Notes under the pieces: model-generated | Seen by the model: only the letters and a program-made list of their open reading frames with translations | The model's database searches: none | What the model was told of the DNA's origin: nothing | Shown: piece after piece, positions 1 through 12,510 of the stretch | How the letters are laid out: each line of letters starts with the position of its first letter | Numbering within the stretch: position 1 is the stretch's first letter | NCBI GenBank assembly: GCA_028583415.1 | Contig: CM053272.1 | Span: forward strand, 41,532,699-41,596,698 | Direction: 5' to 3' | DNA: 64,000 bases | DNA from: Protea cynaroides | Taxonomy: Eukaryota > Streptophyta > Magnoliopsida > Proteales > Proteaceae | Made by a program: the position numbers and the translations under genes

Positions 1-1453
1 TGTTTCATATTAGTATATCAATGATATATAGTTTATTTAATACTTTATGTGTACATAAAAAAGGCTCAGATTTTTCCAGGCCCGGATAGGTTTTGGATTA
101 CCAGGCATCAACTCCAACCCAATCCAGCCATGACCACCCAAACCTCAGGTTTTAATTTTCAGCCTAAGCCCATCCCCAGGCCTGAAAACACAAGCAAACC
201 CAAACTCGGGTTTTTTTGGGTTGGGCTAGGCTGGTTTGGACGTAAACTTGCCCAAGTTCCCATTGCTACCTCTTAAAATAGCTGCATCCCTTTATAAAAC
301 CACAGCCATTGGCAATGGCCACCAAATCCGAAAATAAATCCAATCAAAATAAAATGTCCCATCATTGTTAGCCACGGTTTGAGGAGTCTAATTGAATCGG
401 CCGATCGGATTCACCTTCGATATCATCACATGTATACGTGTCATACTGATTTTAGGGTTTGCATGGGCCAATTCAGCCCAATTCGGGCCGATCCAACTGG
501 GAATCCGGTCGGGATTTCAATGATCCCAAATACTTGAACATTGTAGGCCTATTTATAAGTATTACCACAAACAAATTGATTGATTGGATCCAAGATTGAT
601 AAATAGAAGAAGAAAGAAAGAAAGAAATGTCTTAGTTCCTTGAACAAATAAGTTGAATTGGTTTTCATCTTTTCTTTTTAGATAGGGACAATTGATATCA
701 AGATATTCTATGGGAAAATTGTGAAAAGGTAAAGGAAAAAGAGTTGGCTTGTCTCTTGTTTCACAAACCATTGAGATTTTTGCCTTTCCTTTATCCCCCT
801 TAAAAAAGAAGTATCTGGAAACCTTTTTTCCCCTGGTTTTAAAAAATATTATTTTTAAAATACAAATGGGTGACATTTTTGGACGGATAAGTGTAATATC
901 AAAACTATTCTTTCCTTATTAAATGAAAAACAGAGACCCTAACTATATAGATACACAATTCGTGTACCAAGACCATCCTCTTGTTTTTTTATTAATCTTT
1001 TTCCCAGGAAACAAACGGACTTTTAATAAAATTCCTTTTCCAGTAAGTATAGATGGGGAAGAGTTAGTTGGCTTAATCCAGATTCATCTAATTATTGCAA
1101 AGAAAAAAAAAAAAAAAAGAATAAATTTAGGAAGCCAAATGTGACAGTGGTTTTCTAAAACTCAAAATATATGTGCCATCAATATGAAACCAAACAGTGG
1201 TTGTCTTCACCCTCTTACAAGCAACAGCTTACCTACCCAGGAAAACAAGCCCAAAAAACAAGGACAAAAATAAGCCAAACAAAAAATACAATTCTATTTA
1301 TATAAAGGGTAGTAGAAGGATAGAAATCTTCTCCTCTCGTCAACTAGGTGCATGGCAGACACAACTGGATGATCGAAGACGCTTTGGATCCCTAGTGGAA
1401 AGAGTCTGTAATAGCTATAAGCCTAAAAAACCATGCTTGTAATTTTTTATTTT
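1..1453. other. Intergenic, no gene recognised
   Basis: No open frame here resembles a known protein. The stretch holds A- and T-rich runs, including an A tract near 1101-1118, and short degenerate repeats with words such as CCCAGGCC near 80-240. It lies beyond the 3' end of the minus-strand DC1 gene. Confidence 0.5.
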
Positions 1454-2164
1454 TTAATTGGATATTAAAGCCCCAACGGCAGCACCTATTATAGCCGTAG
1501 GATCACCAAGAATTGCAGAGACTATAACACGAACTGCACCGGCAGCAATCTGGCAACACTTCCTCACCTTTCTAGCTTTCCCTTTGTGATGACCTTTAAG
1601 GCTTGGGATTCTCGTCTGCAACTCTCTCATCTTGTTATTATCCACATTCAGATACATAGCTTGCCAACTCTCCATAAGCAACTCCTTCACGCATGACACA
1701 TGAAGATTGTAATTCCTGCACTCAGACCTATAAGACCATCCAGGACCTTTACCTCCACATCTATGGCAAGAGCTAGAGAGCTTGAGACACAGATAAAAGT
1801 TGTGTTCCCCATCATCTAGGACTTGTGGGAGGTTTGCACAACATGGGTGAAGATCGAAACCGCACCTATTGCAGTGAAACACAAATCCTAGGATATCGTT
1901 CCTGCAAGCATCACATATCCTCATGGCAGTACCAGGTGGCCGCTCATAGAACCTGAAATCACATTTCCTGTAGAAGGGATGAATAATGACCGGAGCCGAC
2001 ACAGCACATGCCTTGTGTAGATCAAATTCGCATTGCTCACATTTGTAATTGAGGCCAATGCCGGCTTCCTTGCACCCATCACAGATGAAGGGAGTTTCTG
2101 TGTACTGGAGCTTTAGCTTGTGTTGTGGGTGACTAGTATGAAAGATCTCCTCATCGATCTTCAT
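1454..2164 (-). CDS. DC1 domain (Cys/His-rich C1) protein, 236 aa
   Basis: Single-exon frame with a true ATG at 2164-2162. Plant DC1 proteins are zinc-binding C1-like proteins; some bind diacylglycerol-type lipids or act in hormone and defence responses, but most have no known function. Seen in the sequence: a first module with H12-P-x-H15, C28-x2-C31, C42-x2-C45, H50 and C53; a second with H62-P, C84-x2-C87, C98-x2-C101, H106 and C109; and a shorter, degenerate third module around residues 130-160. After a basic stretch (HKGKARKVRK), the C-terminus is a hydrophobic Ala/Gly/Ile tail (about residues 210-236) that could touch a membrane. Its length is usual for the small plant DC1 group. A TATA-like box lies about 50 bp upstream of the ATG. 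The family call is firm; the biological role cannot be read from the sequence. Confidence 0.9.
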   Translation of the reverse strand: MKIDEEIFHTSHPQHKLKLQYTETPFICDGCKEAGIGLNYKCEQCEFDLHKACAVSAPVIIHPFYRKCDFRFYERPPGTAMRICDACRNDILGFVFHCNRCGFDLHPCCANLPQVLDDGEHNFYLCLKLSSSCHRCGGKGPGWSYRSECRNYNLHVSCVKELLMESWQAMYLNVDNNKMRELQTRIPSLKGHHKGKARKVRKCCQIAAGAVRVIVSAILGDPTAIIGAAVGALISN

Positions 2165-2212
2165 GGTGTTTTTTTGTCAGATACTCTGTTTCCAGCTCTT
2201 CTTGGAGAGATT

Positions 2213-2220
2213 TATTTATA
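2213..2220 (-). promoter_or_regulatory. TATA box of the DC1 gene
   Basis: On the minus strand this reads TATAAATA, 49 bp upstream of the DC1 start codon. Motif and position suit a core promoter with a very short 5' leader. No transcript data support it. Confidence 0.4.
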
Positions 2221-3581
2221 ACTTTGAAGAAGAGTGTTCCACCAGTTATTTGGGTTTGATCCGTTGGAAAAAGTGGTTTGCTAACAATCTTGTACGCATA
2301 TACTTTGCTTGATGAATTAGCCTAAGAGAATAACTTTGATGGATATGTGTCTAAAATAAATTAATTAAGAGGTTGAGTAAAGGATTCAAATAAATTTTTT
2401 TGTTGGAATCTAATTCCAACTGAGTTTTCTTCTCCCCCTCTGTAATTAACCCTATCTATGTCTGCAAATGAAACTATTGCCGACCCCTGAGATTGAAAAG
2501 CTGAAAAGTTAAAGCTTCTTCATGAGAGAGCTATTCTAGTACTAGTACAGTGGTCAAACAGTAAGATTCTAGAATATAACCAGCTTTATCTTTTTCTTTA
2601 CATGATTGCATTGTGATTACATGACTGAGGGTCGTTGCTGCATGGGCTTGATGGAATTTATATTCAGGTCCGGCAAGAGAACAAAGGAAAAACAGAGAAC
2701 AGAGGGAAAATAGAGGAAAGCTAACATCCCAGAGTATATGGAAGCTTCTGCCACAAAAAAGAAGAGAACGAATCTCTACCAGCGGAGTAGTACATAAACT
2801 TCCTTTCTTTAATATTCATATGCAGATGCTCTTTGTTTGGAATTTGGACATCACCACCACCCCCCTATAACATGGTGTGCTTGGAATCAAATCAACTGGG
2901 CAAGGCAGCCCCTTTGGATTGATTTTCTTTCTTTCTCAACTGGTAGGAGACCAAATCAATTGGGCAAGACAGTTGTCAGCCCATGTACCAAATCAGTCCA
3001 AGGCCTATGAAAACCATCAAGTCTTGTATAGATGGCCCCAAGAGCTGAAGAGGATGGAACTCAGGACTTCTGCTTCATGAGACATCCTAGTCCTAATTAT
3101 TGGCTTTTACCCTAACGCAAATTTTTTTAAAATCCCCATGGGAAATTGTTTTGGGTGTTTGGCTGCTGGGGTGACACTTTGGTACTCTAATCGCCTGCAA
3201 GACATTTACCCGTTTCCTATAGTCTCTGGTACTCTAACAGCCTGATTTCTGAGTTTAAACTTGGCAAGGTTATCGTCCTAAACAAAGCTCACTTGGCACA
3301 CAGCAGCCTGGCCTGAGAGTTTGAGACCCATGAACCCATGATGCTATAAGGTTGGGAATTAGCTGGACTTGCTCTTGGCCCTGTACAGACCTTAGCTTGA
3401 GGTTAACAATTGAGAGCTGGTGGACCAAAGCCACGCTGATCTGCCCGGCGTACTCCTCTCTCTTTGAAGTGGAACGTTGGAAGCACGCTCAGGTCTGTAA
3501 AGATGCCAGCTGTGCAGGGAGTGGAGTTCGCTGCAGCTTTTGTCTGCCATACTCTTTTTCTCCCCCACTTTCTTTGGATTG
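2221..3581. other. Intergenic, no gene recognised
   Basis: Presumed upstream region of the DC1 gene. A short imperfect direct repeat lies near 2880-2970 (AATCAACTGGGCAAG and AATCAATTGGGCAAG, about 70 bp apart). I recognise no protein-coding frame. Confidence 0.4.
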
Positions 3582-3718
3582 AGATCGTCTCCAGTTCGTC
3601 CAGCCGCGAACAGATGGACTGGATGTAGAAGACACGCATATCAATACATTGGGGGACGTGTCTTTAAAATCCAGTCCATCCATCCACGACTGGACGGACT
3701 GGATGACTGGAGACGACC
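3582..3718. mobile_element. Foldback (MITE-like) element, 137 bp
   Basis: The two halves are near-complementary. The left arm starts AGATCGTCTCCAGT; the reverse complement of the right arm starts AGGTCGTCTCCAGT, and pairing continues through TCCAG and GGACTGGAT words into GACACG near the centre. No coding capacity. I could not fix a target-site duplication, so the superfamily is open. Confidence 0.6.
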
Positions 3719-4298
3719 TTTTTCCACTTCCTTTGGGAGTATATTTGACCTGCTACTCTTACCTCATAAACCTGCTGCACTACATAAGGTCTGCCTACAG
3801 TTTATGAGGTCTATTGAAAAGAAAGTCACAAGACTCACAATCAATCTCTATGATTTGTAACCATGATTTGTAACCAGTAAACAAGACTATGGCATCAATC
3901 CCTTACACCCACATAGACAGAAGATTGTCTATGTGCAAGGCAGTCATGTCCTTCCAATACCTCCACTTGACAGATGTGGGTCACAAGACCTATGGATTCC
4001 TTTTCATCAAGCTTCAGTTAAATATATATACATGGGAAAAAGAAAAGACATTATTTTCAATAGAAGAAACGTATAAAAGGACAACAGATAACAGGAACAG
4101 CACCTCTGTTCTTGTTGGTGTTACTGACCTTTTTAAAGGCTAATAATGATTAATCATGTAGCTTGTCCCTTGGAACATTTCCCTGCTTGCCCGAAGTAAC
4201 GTGATCACCTCAACCGGGTGGTTACGCCATTATCATCTTGTACGTTGATGCTTCTGTAAAGGGCTTTGAAGTTCTCAATCTGTTCTCTAATGTAAAAC
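3719..4298. other. Downstream region of the subtilase gene
   Basis: Holds the presumed 3' untranslated region of the minus-strand subtilase and spacer DNA. Nothing else is recognised. Confidence 0.35.
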
Positions 4299-7200
4299 TC
4301 ATCTTATTGACCCTGTTTTAGAATGGGCAACCCGGACTACCAAGGGGCTGGTTACTCTTAGCTCTTTTGTTCTCCATGTCAAATGACCAAATACATAACC
4401 TTTTGATGGAGCGATCACCTTGAAATTCACAGTAAAAGTGATTTGCTGGCCATAGCTGTTGAAGACCAGATACTTTGGAGCAACAGTGACATTAATTCCA
4501 GGGGGAGAAGACACTACTGCTTTGTAAATACTTCTTGGTTTCCCCACATTTGTCACAGTTCGAGTCACAAAGAATTTCTCCCTAAGATTGGGCACTGTGA
4601 TTGATGGATAATTCAGGTCTGAGGCTGAAGGGAAAATGTGATTGCATGTGCTGTTGTCTCTTGTAATCAAATGTAGTGACTTCTCATCGTAGCCAATCGA
4701 ACAGAGGAATGCTTTGTAGTCTGCAGGACGTGCATCATAGATAAGACCAGGATTAAGGACTCTTGTTGGGTTCACAAATCCTGAACCATAATCAAATGGA
4801 TTTCCACTTCTTCCTTCAGGGTCTACTTTCATTGCTCTGCCACTCTTATCCAACACAGTAGCTGCATCATCCATTTTGCAACTCAGACTATAGAAAGGAG
4901 ATTATGTTCACAATTCTTTAAACTATGAATACTTGGACATCACTTGATATAGATTTTATTTTATTTTTTTTAGAGATTATTGATAAGCTGCTCAGTCACT
5001 TGGTTTTGCCAAAAAAACAGTAAGCTCATTCTAAGTACAAACAGTAAGCTCATTCTAAGTACATTAAGGAGTGATAAAGAAAACCTTTGATATATAAAAC
5101 TATAATGGGAGCATTTTAAACTTGGGTAGAAAAAAGGAAACCCAATCATCTATCGAGTTTCTTGACCCAAAATAACCATTAGGCCTGGTGACAAATTTGA
5201 AAATCTGTTAACCTCCTTGTTGAGAAGAAAGTTCTGAATATTGACATTTTTTTTCCATTTTTGAAATGAAAACCACTTTACCCAATGAAGGCGCAGGAAA
5301 TACTGCATGGTTTTCACAAACTTGATCCAATAACTAGTAAGAGCATGGATTCCATATTGAAGGTTCCTCTACTTGACACCCCACCTTGGGGGGGGGGTGC
5401 AATTGAGTTGAGCATTAGACCATGTTTGAATTGGTTAATAAAAAAGCACTCTCAAGTCAACCACTTTTGAAGCCCTGACACAAATTTATCAACTGGGTGA
5501 CCTGGATTTAGAAGATATTACCAGTTGTCATGATGGCAGACTTTATTGCAGAAGGTGACCATGATGGATACACAGCTTTTATTAAGGTAACAATTCCTGT
5601 TATGTGTGGGCAAGACATGGAAGTTCCAGAGAGAATGTTGTAATTCATTTTCCCAAATACCGGAGACCATGCTGCAAGTATATTCAGCCCCGGAGCAGTG
5701 ATATCGGGCTACAAAAAAGTAACAAACACGTAAATAAAAGAATCATAGGTACTCAATGAGCCAAATAAGGTATCTTAAGATTAGAAGACCAACCTTCAAA
5801 ATTTCTGGGGTTAAAGTACTGGGGCCTTTCGACGAAAATGCTGCCACCCTGGGAGCAGGTCTAGATCCTAATACCGTCTTTGCAGGCAAGATATTAGAAG
5901 TCGGTTTCCTAAAATTATTTGGGAGAAAAACTCTTGAGTAGAAAATAAAGATTAGATAAAGTGTATTTAATCATAAATAATCATAAAGAAAAGACAAACC
6001 GTGTATGATTAATATAAGATAAGATCCAGTCTCCTGTCTGCGCTCCAACAACAGCTGCAGGTATTACAAAGGGGATTGCAACATCCTTATCTGCTTCATC
6101 TATGAGAATCATCCCAACACCACCAGCTTCTTTCACTACCATGCTCTTTGCTCGCTTTGACTCTGAAGAAAGTTCAGCATGTCGGCATACCAGAACCTTC
6201 CCTTTTGCTTTGGTACTATTCAAGGAACTCTCTAAACAATAACTGGAGGAACAAATATGAGAAAGAGGATAGAATTATCTCTTGCTAATGATATAAACTA
6301 GGGAAAGTACTTTTGCTTCACCTGGACTGATAAGGAGTGAAGTATCCAGCATTGGCTTCTGAAGCAGAGATAATCCTTCTTGGTCCATTGGTTTCAAACA
6401 GTGTGAGACTTTCAGCCTATGCAATGGTGGGGAACTGCTAATAATTAGGAAACTCATGCCAAAACTCCGGAAAAAAAAAAAAAAACTAAAATGCTTTACC
6501 TTGCAGTTAGTTCCATCTCCTAACATGATCTCAGACACGAAATCCCTATCTGTTGAACTGGCAGCAACAGTGACCATCCATGGCGCAAGATTTGTGGCAG
6601 AGCCTTGAGTACCTTCATTTCCAACAGAGGAAACTACCAGAATTCCATGGGTAGAAGCATGAAACGACCCAATTGAGATGGCATCATTGAAGTAATCTCC
6701 CTGTGGAGAATCAGGGCCCAGAGAGAGAGACAAGATGTCAACTCCATCTCTAATTGCATCATCAAATGCAGCTAGTAAGTCCACATCATAGCAACCAGAG
6801 TCCCAACATGTTTTGTATACTGCAATCCTGGCCATCGGAGCACCTCCTCTAGCACCTCCAGCAGCCAATCCATTATAATTCATGTTTGACACATACCGGC
6901 CAGCAGCTATTGACGCTGTATGGCTACCATGACCCGAGCTATCCCTTGAGGATTGGAATGTTTCTGTCTTTATAGAATCTTCTTCAGCTTCATAGCCACT
7001 TAGATAGTACCTCGCTCCTATCACTTTCCTGCATGATAAAACATATGAATTGATGATCCCTTTTCTTTTTTTTCTTTTTTTTTTTCTTTCTTTTTTTTTT
7101 AATCATGGGGTGAATATAGAGATGGAAATTGTGTTCACAGAAACCTGTTACAAGATGAAGCATTAAATGCTTCTCCAGCTTGACATTGTCCCTTCCATCT

Positions 7201-8614
7201 AGAAGGCACAGGAGGCATGTCACGATCACTGAAACTTAGGGCTTCTGGCCATATTCCTGAATTCAATGAAGATACAAATTTAATAGTGAGGGCTCTATAG
7301 TCAATAAAGCGGTTTCTACTGAAGTTTAATCTCGTAAGGAAAGGGAATTCTGTAACCAAATTACAATTGATTAAGGTTGACGCATAGAAACGAGAAAGCC
7401 ACAAAAATATTTAAAAATAACCAAAGAAGTTCACAGCTTCTGTACATGGAGAAAGAGCACTGATAGGCGATAGCATCACACAATTTTTATGTAATTATCA
7501 GATAAATTTCTCTGTTCTTTAGTCTTAATTCAGTGACGAGTAGAACATTAGAAGCAAAATTGCCCTCTGCAAAAAATTTGGAAACAGATGAAAAATAGAA
7601 ACTGGGTAAATTACTGATACAAAAGAAAATAAGAAAATCCATAAATCTATGTCATCATTGACAGCAGTGTTCAACCACGGGAATAGAATAATAATCGCGC
7701 TATTAGAACGAGATGGAGTAGCACTCAAACGTATAGAAATTACAAAAGGCTTTAACAGAGCAAAAGATTAGACAAGGAAGACTGGCTTCAAACTAATCAG
7801 GGGAAGGCACCAGGAGCTACAAAATATCATCAAATCAATAAAAGGGCATCTGTGAGTATTCCCAATTCCGTTGAATAGCTCATTAAGAGAGACCCTTTAC
7901 CTGTATCGATGAAACCTATGATGACATTTTCTTGGTTCTTCGTAGAGTAGCCTGGAATTTCCATCTCTTCATCGTTCACAAGACCCATAAAATCCCAAGA
8001 ATGAGTGGTATGTAGTCTTCTTTTAAGATTTGGAAAGACAGTAACCACACCGGGCATCCCTGTTTCATTAAATCCAGAGAAATAATTTTCAGTTTAATCA
8101 GAAGTTCAGAAATGGAAACAGAAGAATAATTTTACTAACAACCCAACATACTAGCTAATTCGGAAGCTTGCTCTTCTGTCAACTTTGCAGCAAATCCTCT
8201 AAAACCACTTCTGTAACTATAGATATGAGAGGCTTTGGCTTTCTCGACGCTGTAGAGGACAGAGTTCAAGAAAACATATCAAAATAAAGAAGCCCACCAG
8301 AAGAAATATCTGTTGCAGTCGTATCTAGCGTAACTGACCTTCCTCCATGGATATCGGTGAGCATTTGATGGTGTTGCCACAAAATCTCATCTGGGTCAGC
8401 ACTAGTTCTGCTTCCCATGTAAACAACATAAACCTGGAAAAATTAAAACATTAGATATGAGCTCATATAGACATTCGACGTTCCAAAAAAAATTCTCACG
8501 AGGAACTTCAAAATACTGTAAGTAGTTCACCTTTGAAGAAACACAAAACCTGGTCTCTGCAACCAGAACGCAAAGAAACATGCAAATGATGTTCCTAAAA
8601 CTAAACGCCGCCAT
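4299..8614 (-). CDS. Subtilisin-like serine protease (S8 family), 11 exons, 759 aa
   Basis: Exons in gene order: 8614-8531, 8433-8339, 8249-8152, 8059-7901, 7256-7145, 7028-6500, 6416-6322, 6242-6000, 5908-5794, 5708-5522, 4861-4299. All junctions are GT-AG and phases join into one 2280-nt frame with no internal stop. The start is the ATG at 8614-8612; the frame opens two codons earlier at a TTG. Order along the protein: hydrophobic signal peptide (1-28), inhibitor I9 prodomain with VYVVYMGS (29 to about 107), mature domain from TTHSWDF (about 109), catalytic D144 in GFIDTG, H216 in SSGHGSHTA, oxyanion N320 in VGNEG, a PA insert (about 395-480), catalytic S540 in GTSMSCPH, and a C-terminal Fn3-like domain (about 650-759). 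The set is complete, so the enzyme is probably secreted to the cell wall and active. Many plant subtilases have few introns; this one belongs to an intron-rich lineage. I do not assign a subfamily number. Confidence 0.95.
5013..5063. repeat. Tandem duplication of about 24 bp in the last subtilase intron
   Basis: The word CAGTAAGCTCATTCTAAGTA occurs twice in a row with a short A-rich link. It lies inside the intron between exons 10 and 11 and does not touch coding sequence. Confidence 0.7.
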
Positions 8615-8677
8615 TTCCAAGTATCGAGTAACAGAGAGTCACAGAGAGGAAGAGAAGAAGAACAGTTAAGGAGCACA

Positions 8678-8704
8678 GAGAGAGAGAGAGAGAGAGCAAG
8701 AGAG
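8678..8704. repeat. (AG)n microsatellite in the subtilase 5' leader
   Basis: A run of AG dinucleotides lies between the start codon and the TATA-like box of the subtilase, reading CT-rich on the transcribed strand. Such pyrimidine-rich leaders are common in plant genes. Confidence 0.6.
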
Positions 8705-8724
8705 ACAAAGAAAGAGAATAAAGG

Positions 8725-8731
8725 ATTTATA
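8725..8731 (-). promoter_or_regulatory. TATA-like box of the subtilase gene
   Basis: Reads TATAAAT on the minus strand, about 110 bp upstream of the start codon and just upstream of a CT-rich leader. Position is plausible; no transcript evidence. Confidence 0.35.
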
Positions 8732-8739
8732 CACATAGA

Positions 8740-10770
8740 GAAGAGAGAAAGTATGGAGACCGCAAAGACTCACAGGTTTGCTTTTCTTTTAGGGATTTTT
8801 ATGGGTAAGGATTACACTTCCGTTTAAAAAAAGTTAATGGTGACTGCTTGGTGGCTTGAAAGTGAATGGAAAAAGAAGGTATACGTGACAGAATATTGCA
8901 GAAGCCGAGGTAATTGGGAATATGGGATGGCACCACAACCACAACATGGTGATAAAACGTGAAGAGAAGAAATAGGGGATTTTTTGGGAGCTTTGCTTAC
9001 GGATCAACTAACCAACCAAGACAACCAGGCACACCGCAACCCAAAGTTTACCTTAAATCCAGGAGACCGTTAAAGTATACAAATCAAATTGGGTAGTGAC
9101 GGGGAAGAAAAGAAAGAGAAAAAGTAAAAAAAAAAAAAAAAAAAAGGGCAGAGGGAGTATGGGCAAATGATGGAAATTCAATGCCATTATCCATCAAGAA
9201 CACAGGAATGATGGAAACTCTTCAACTCATACACGGCAGGAGAAACTCTTCAGCCAATCAAATTGGTGTTAATTAGGGTTCGAAGGTCTATAATTCCATG
9301 TTTTTTTTTCCCTGGGGGAGGGGGAGGGAGGTACTCATGGTGGACCTTTATGAACACTTGAAATTTGATGAAAGAACCAAAAACCCATTATTGTTGTGTG
9401 ACACAATTTTGTTCACTTAATTAGGTGAGCTTTGGAATGAAGTGGGAGTCATCAATAAATCATTAACATTTGAAAGAAATCCACCTGAGAATTACCACTT
9501 GCTCTTTATTATTTTGGTATGAATGTGAGAAGATAAAAGATGATGATCCAAGACACAAAGATGCTTTTTCACTTATTCTTAATGGAACTGCAATGAAAAC
9601 CCATTTGCGTGAAATTGTTATATGGGACAAATCATCTTTTGTGAAAAATAATCGAGTTACATGTTGTCCAATTTGTTTAATCATGATCTTCATGAACTTT
9701 AGCTGTTGGATCATGATTATACGCCATCCAACGATGGGAGACTATTTAAGTCTATCTTTTGTATCTCAGAAGGAGAGTATTAAGGATCCTTGAGACAAAT
9801 GAGGGGAGAGCAGAGAGGAGAGAAGGGGTTGTGACTAGGGTTTTAAGAATCGATAACGAAATTAGCTGGATTTGATTTTAGGGTTCAATCCGATTCTACT
9901 GATTTCTAACTGATTCAATGTCAATTCGGCTTCCTTAAACCATGGTCGTGAAGGTCTAGGATTTGTTTGAAGCTTCTCCCTCTCTCATATCCAAGATTTG
10001 AGTTCCAAGTATCGGCCTCAATATTGGCCGAATCAGGTACAGCTCCAATGGGGTATTGGATTAGGATCAACCATGGTCAAAATCGATATAAAATCGATAT
10101 GATCTAGCCCATCCGAAATGGATTACTAAAACCATTGTCATATCTCTCATTCGAACTCCTCATTTTTTGGAGGAACTACTCCCACAGGGGAGGAGGGAAG
10201 AGAGGAAGAGAGAGATCCATTATATTTGAAGCTTTTAACCCCTTTCGGTTAGAGGGGTAGGATTACATCCAAGACCACAAACCTTCCATTATCAGCCAAC
10301 CAAGGATAATTAAACCCATCAATTTTCATGAGCAAAAAACCTAACACCTTCAATTATCAGCTCACTTAGGATGACCAAAACCCATCAATTTCATAAACAG
10401 GAAAAATATAAGCACTGACTATTTCAAGCAATTTTGCAGTAAATTTTTTTTTTTAAATCTTTGATTTGAATTCTGTGTTTTAAAATGTTTTAAAGAGGCT
10501 GTGAATCTTCTCCTGTAGCCACATCAATCGTTTCATAGACAACTGATGATGGATTGAGTGACAGGAGAAAATCTTTTTCGTACCTTGATGTGCTAACTGA
10601 AAAAGACTGAAGAACTGAAAGATTTTCAAAATGATAGAAACCCAAATGCCAAAATACTCCACGGCATATAAGCTCTCTCCATTATTATTGTAACTCAAAT
10701 TTAATTTTGGATGGAAATCTTTGTGTCCATGTCTATGTATAGACGATAGATGGTAGTTGTGACACATGAC

Positions 10771-10810
<40 letters not shown>

Positions 10811-11461
10811 AGAGAGCCATGAACTGTATAGACAAGAAATGATAATGCCGTGATTCACCGACGATCCCTGTCTTCTGTTGCCAGCAGTGTCACAATGCCC
10901 TGTCGATTGCATAATCAATAATTGAGGATAAAGTAACTTCAATTTTCTTCTAATCTATTTTATTTAATGGCTTAGTGTTGGGGCCCATTTAATACATTTG
11001 TCGTCTCGTCTCGTCTCGTCTCTCCATCGTCCATTGATTGATTGAAGTGTGGACGATTGAAGTGATGATCATGTACATACACGGCCGTATAAAACATAAA
11101 ATTCATTATTTTATTATAACTCAGTTAGGTTCTTGTGGGGAAAGGGGGACATGAGTGATGAAATATCCCAAATATCATTCCCCTGGATTTGGTTTGGTTC
11201 CACTAATCTTAGAAAAGCCATCCTACTGTTTGTAATGACTTCTTTATTAGTTGAACTTTTCTAGTGTGAATCCAACTAAAAAGTTAGTATCTAATTTTCT
11301 TTAGATATTTTCGGTTCTCCCCTTATTGTTTTTTGGGAATGAGATTCATTAAATCAGATTGGATCTGGATCCAACAGATTTGATGTTGTGATGGTTTAAG
11401 GAATAGGAATCTCTGTTCAATCCTATTTTGAATCACCTTTATTTCATATTTCATCTTCATT
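8740..11461. other. Intergenic, low-complexity and degenerate repeats
   Basis: Holds the upstream region of the subtilase and no recognisable gene. Notable are an A run at 9127-9145, a 33-base A tract at 10775-10807 followed by GA repeats, and a (GTCTC) pentamer repeated about four times near 11001-11022. The stretch near 9990-10130, with repeated CGATAT/GATATG words, looks like an old transposon remnant. Confidence 0.4.
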
Positions 11462-12510
11462 TTGGGTGTGAGTGTCATATGGTGTGGTTCTAGTTTAATG
11501 GTACAGTTTGGTTTTGTTTCTGTGTAATAATTAAAATATAAATAAAACAAGTCATTTATTAAATATTTTAAAATACTTTATTTCAAAATGCTTATCAAAG
11601 CTAAATATTAAGGGTGTTAATCGATGCGATTTTCGTTTAACGGTAAGGTTCGATTTTGATTCGTTGTATAATGAATAAAACCAAAATCGAACCATTTATT
11701 AAACGGTTTCAAAATGCTTACCAAAATCGATTATTAATCGATTTGGGTTTTTGGTTTTTAAACGGTTTCATTGCCAAGAGAGAGACGAAGAGAGCTAAGA
11801 ACAAAGTAGAGAAATAGCCAGGAAATCATTAAAATAATTTTAATTACATATAAAAGTATATTTACAATTTAAAAATATGTCTTGTAAAAAGTATTAAAAT
11901 ATAATTTATTTCTACAAATATAAACATTTAACACTAAGGGATTAAAGAAAAGGTTTAATCTATTTTAACGGTTTCAAATAGTCAGTTTAAACAGTTTCAT
12001 TAACTAAACAGTTTCATTTCTAAAACCAAAATTGAACCATTTAATAATCGATTTTACGAGTTACGATTTTGGTTTAAATTGTTCGGTTCAATTTTGATAC
12101 ACGATTCGGTTTCATTTTTGACACCCTTACTAAATATTAATCCATTTCGATTTTTTTGATTTTTAAACAGTTTCATTGCGAAAAGGGAGAGGAATAGAAT
12201 TAGGAACAAATGAAAACGAAAACCAAAGAAAACATTAAAATAATTTTAATCATGTATGAAAACAGACTTACGATTTAAAAGAATTCCATATGAAAAATAT
12301 TAAGATAAAATCATTTATATAAATATAGACATTTAGCATTAACTGGTTAAAATAAATATTTAATCAATTTTAACAATTCCAAATAATCATCTATTCAAAC
12401 AGTTTTATTTTCAAAATGAGAATAATTGGATTGTTTAACTAAACAGTTTCATTTTTTAAAACCAAAATCAAGTCATTAAATAATTATTGAATTACCTTTT
12501 TAAACGATAT
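11462..12510. mobile_element. Older hAT-like MITE interrupted by a younger copy
   Basis: The sequence on both sides of the insertion at 11609-12129 aligns by eye to the inside of that insertion. The left side (about 11480-11608) matches its first 130 bp, including a TTTATTAAA...TTTCAAAATGCTTA block. The right side (about 12138-12500) matches the rest, including AAACAGTTTCATTGC, ATTAAAATAATTTTAAT and AACTAAACAGTTTCATT. Divergence is much higher than between the ends of the inner copy. The outer ends are decayed and approximate. Confidence 0.65.
11609..12129. mobile_element. Non-autonomous hAT-type element with 8-bp target duplication
   Basis: 521 bp element beginning TAAGGGTGT and ending TTGACACCCTTA, flanked on both sides by the identical 8-mer CTAAATAT (11601-11608 and 12130-12137). 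Terminal inverted repeats plus an 8-bp duplication are the hallmarks of the hAT superfamily. No transposase is encoded. The interior holds inverted CGGTTTCA/TGAAACCG-like words and AT-rich DNA. Confidence 0.85.

Noticed and set aside
4861..4874. Upstream extension of the last subtilase exon to an in-frame ATG
   Set aside because: The open frame continues upstream, but the acceptor GATGATGCAG at 4862-4871 and the phase of exon 10 give the conserved MTTATVLDK junction, so the ATG lies in the intron.
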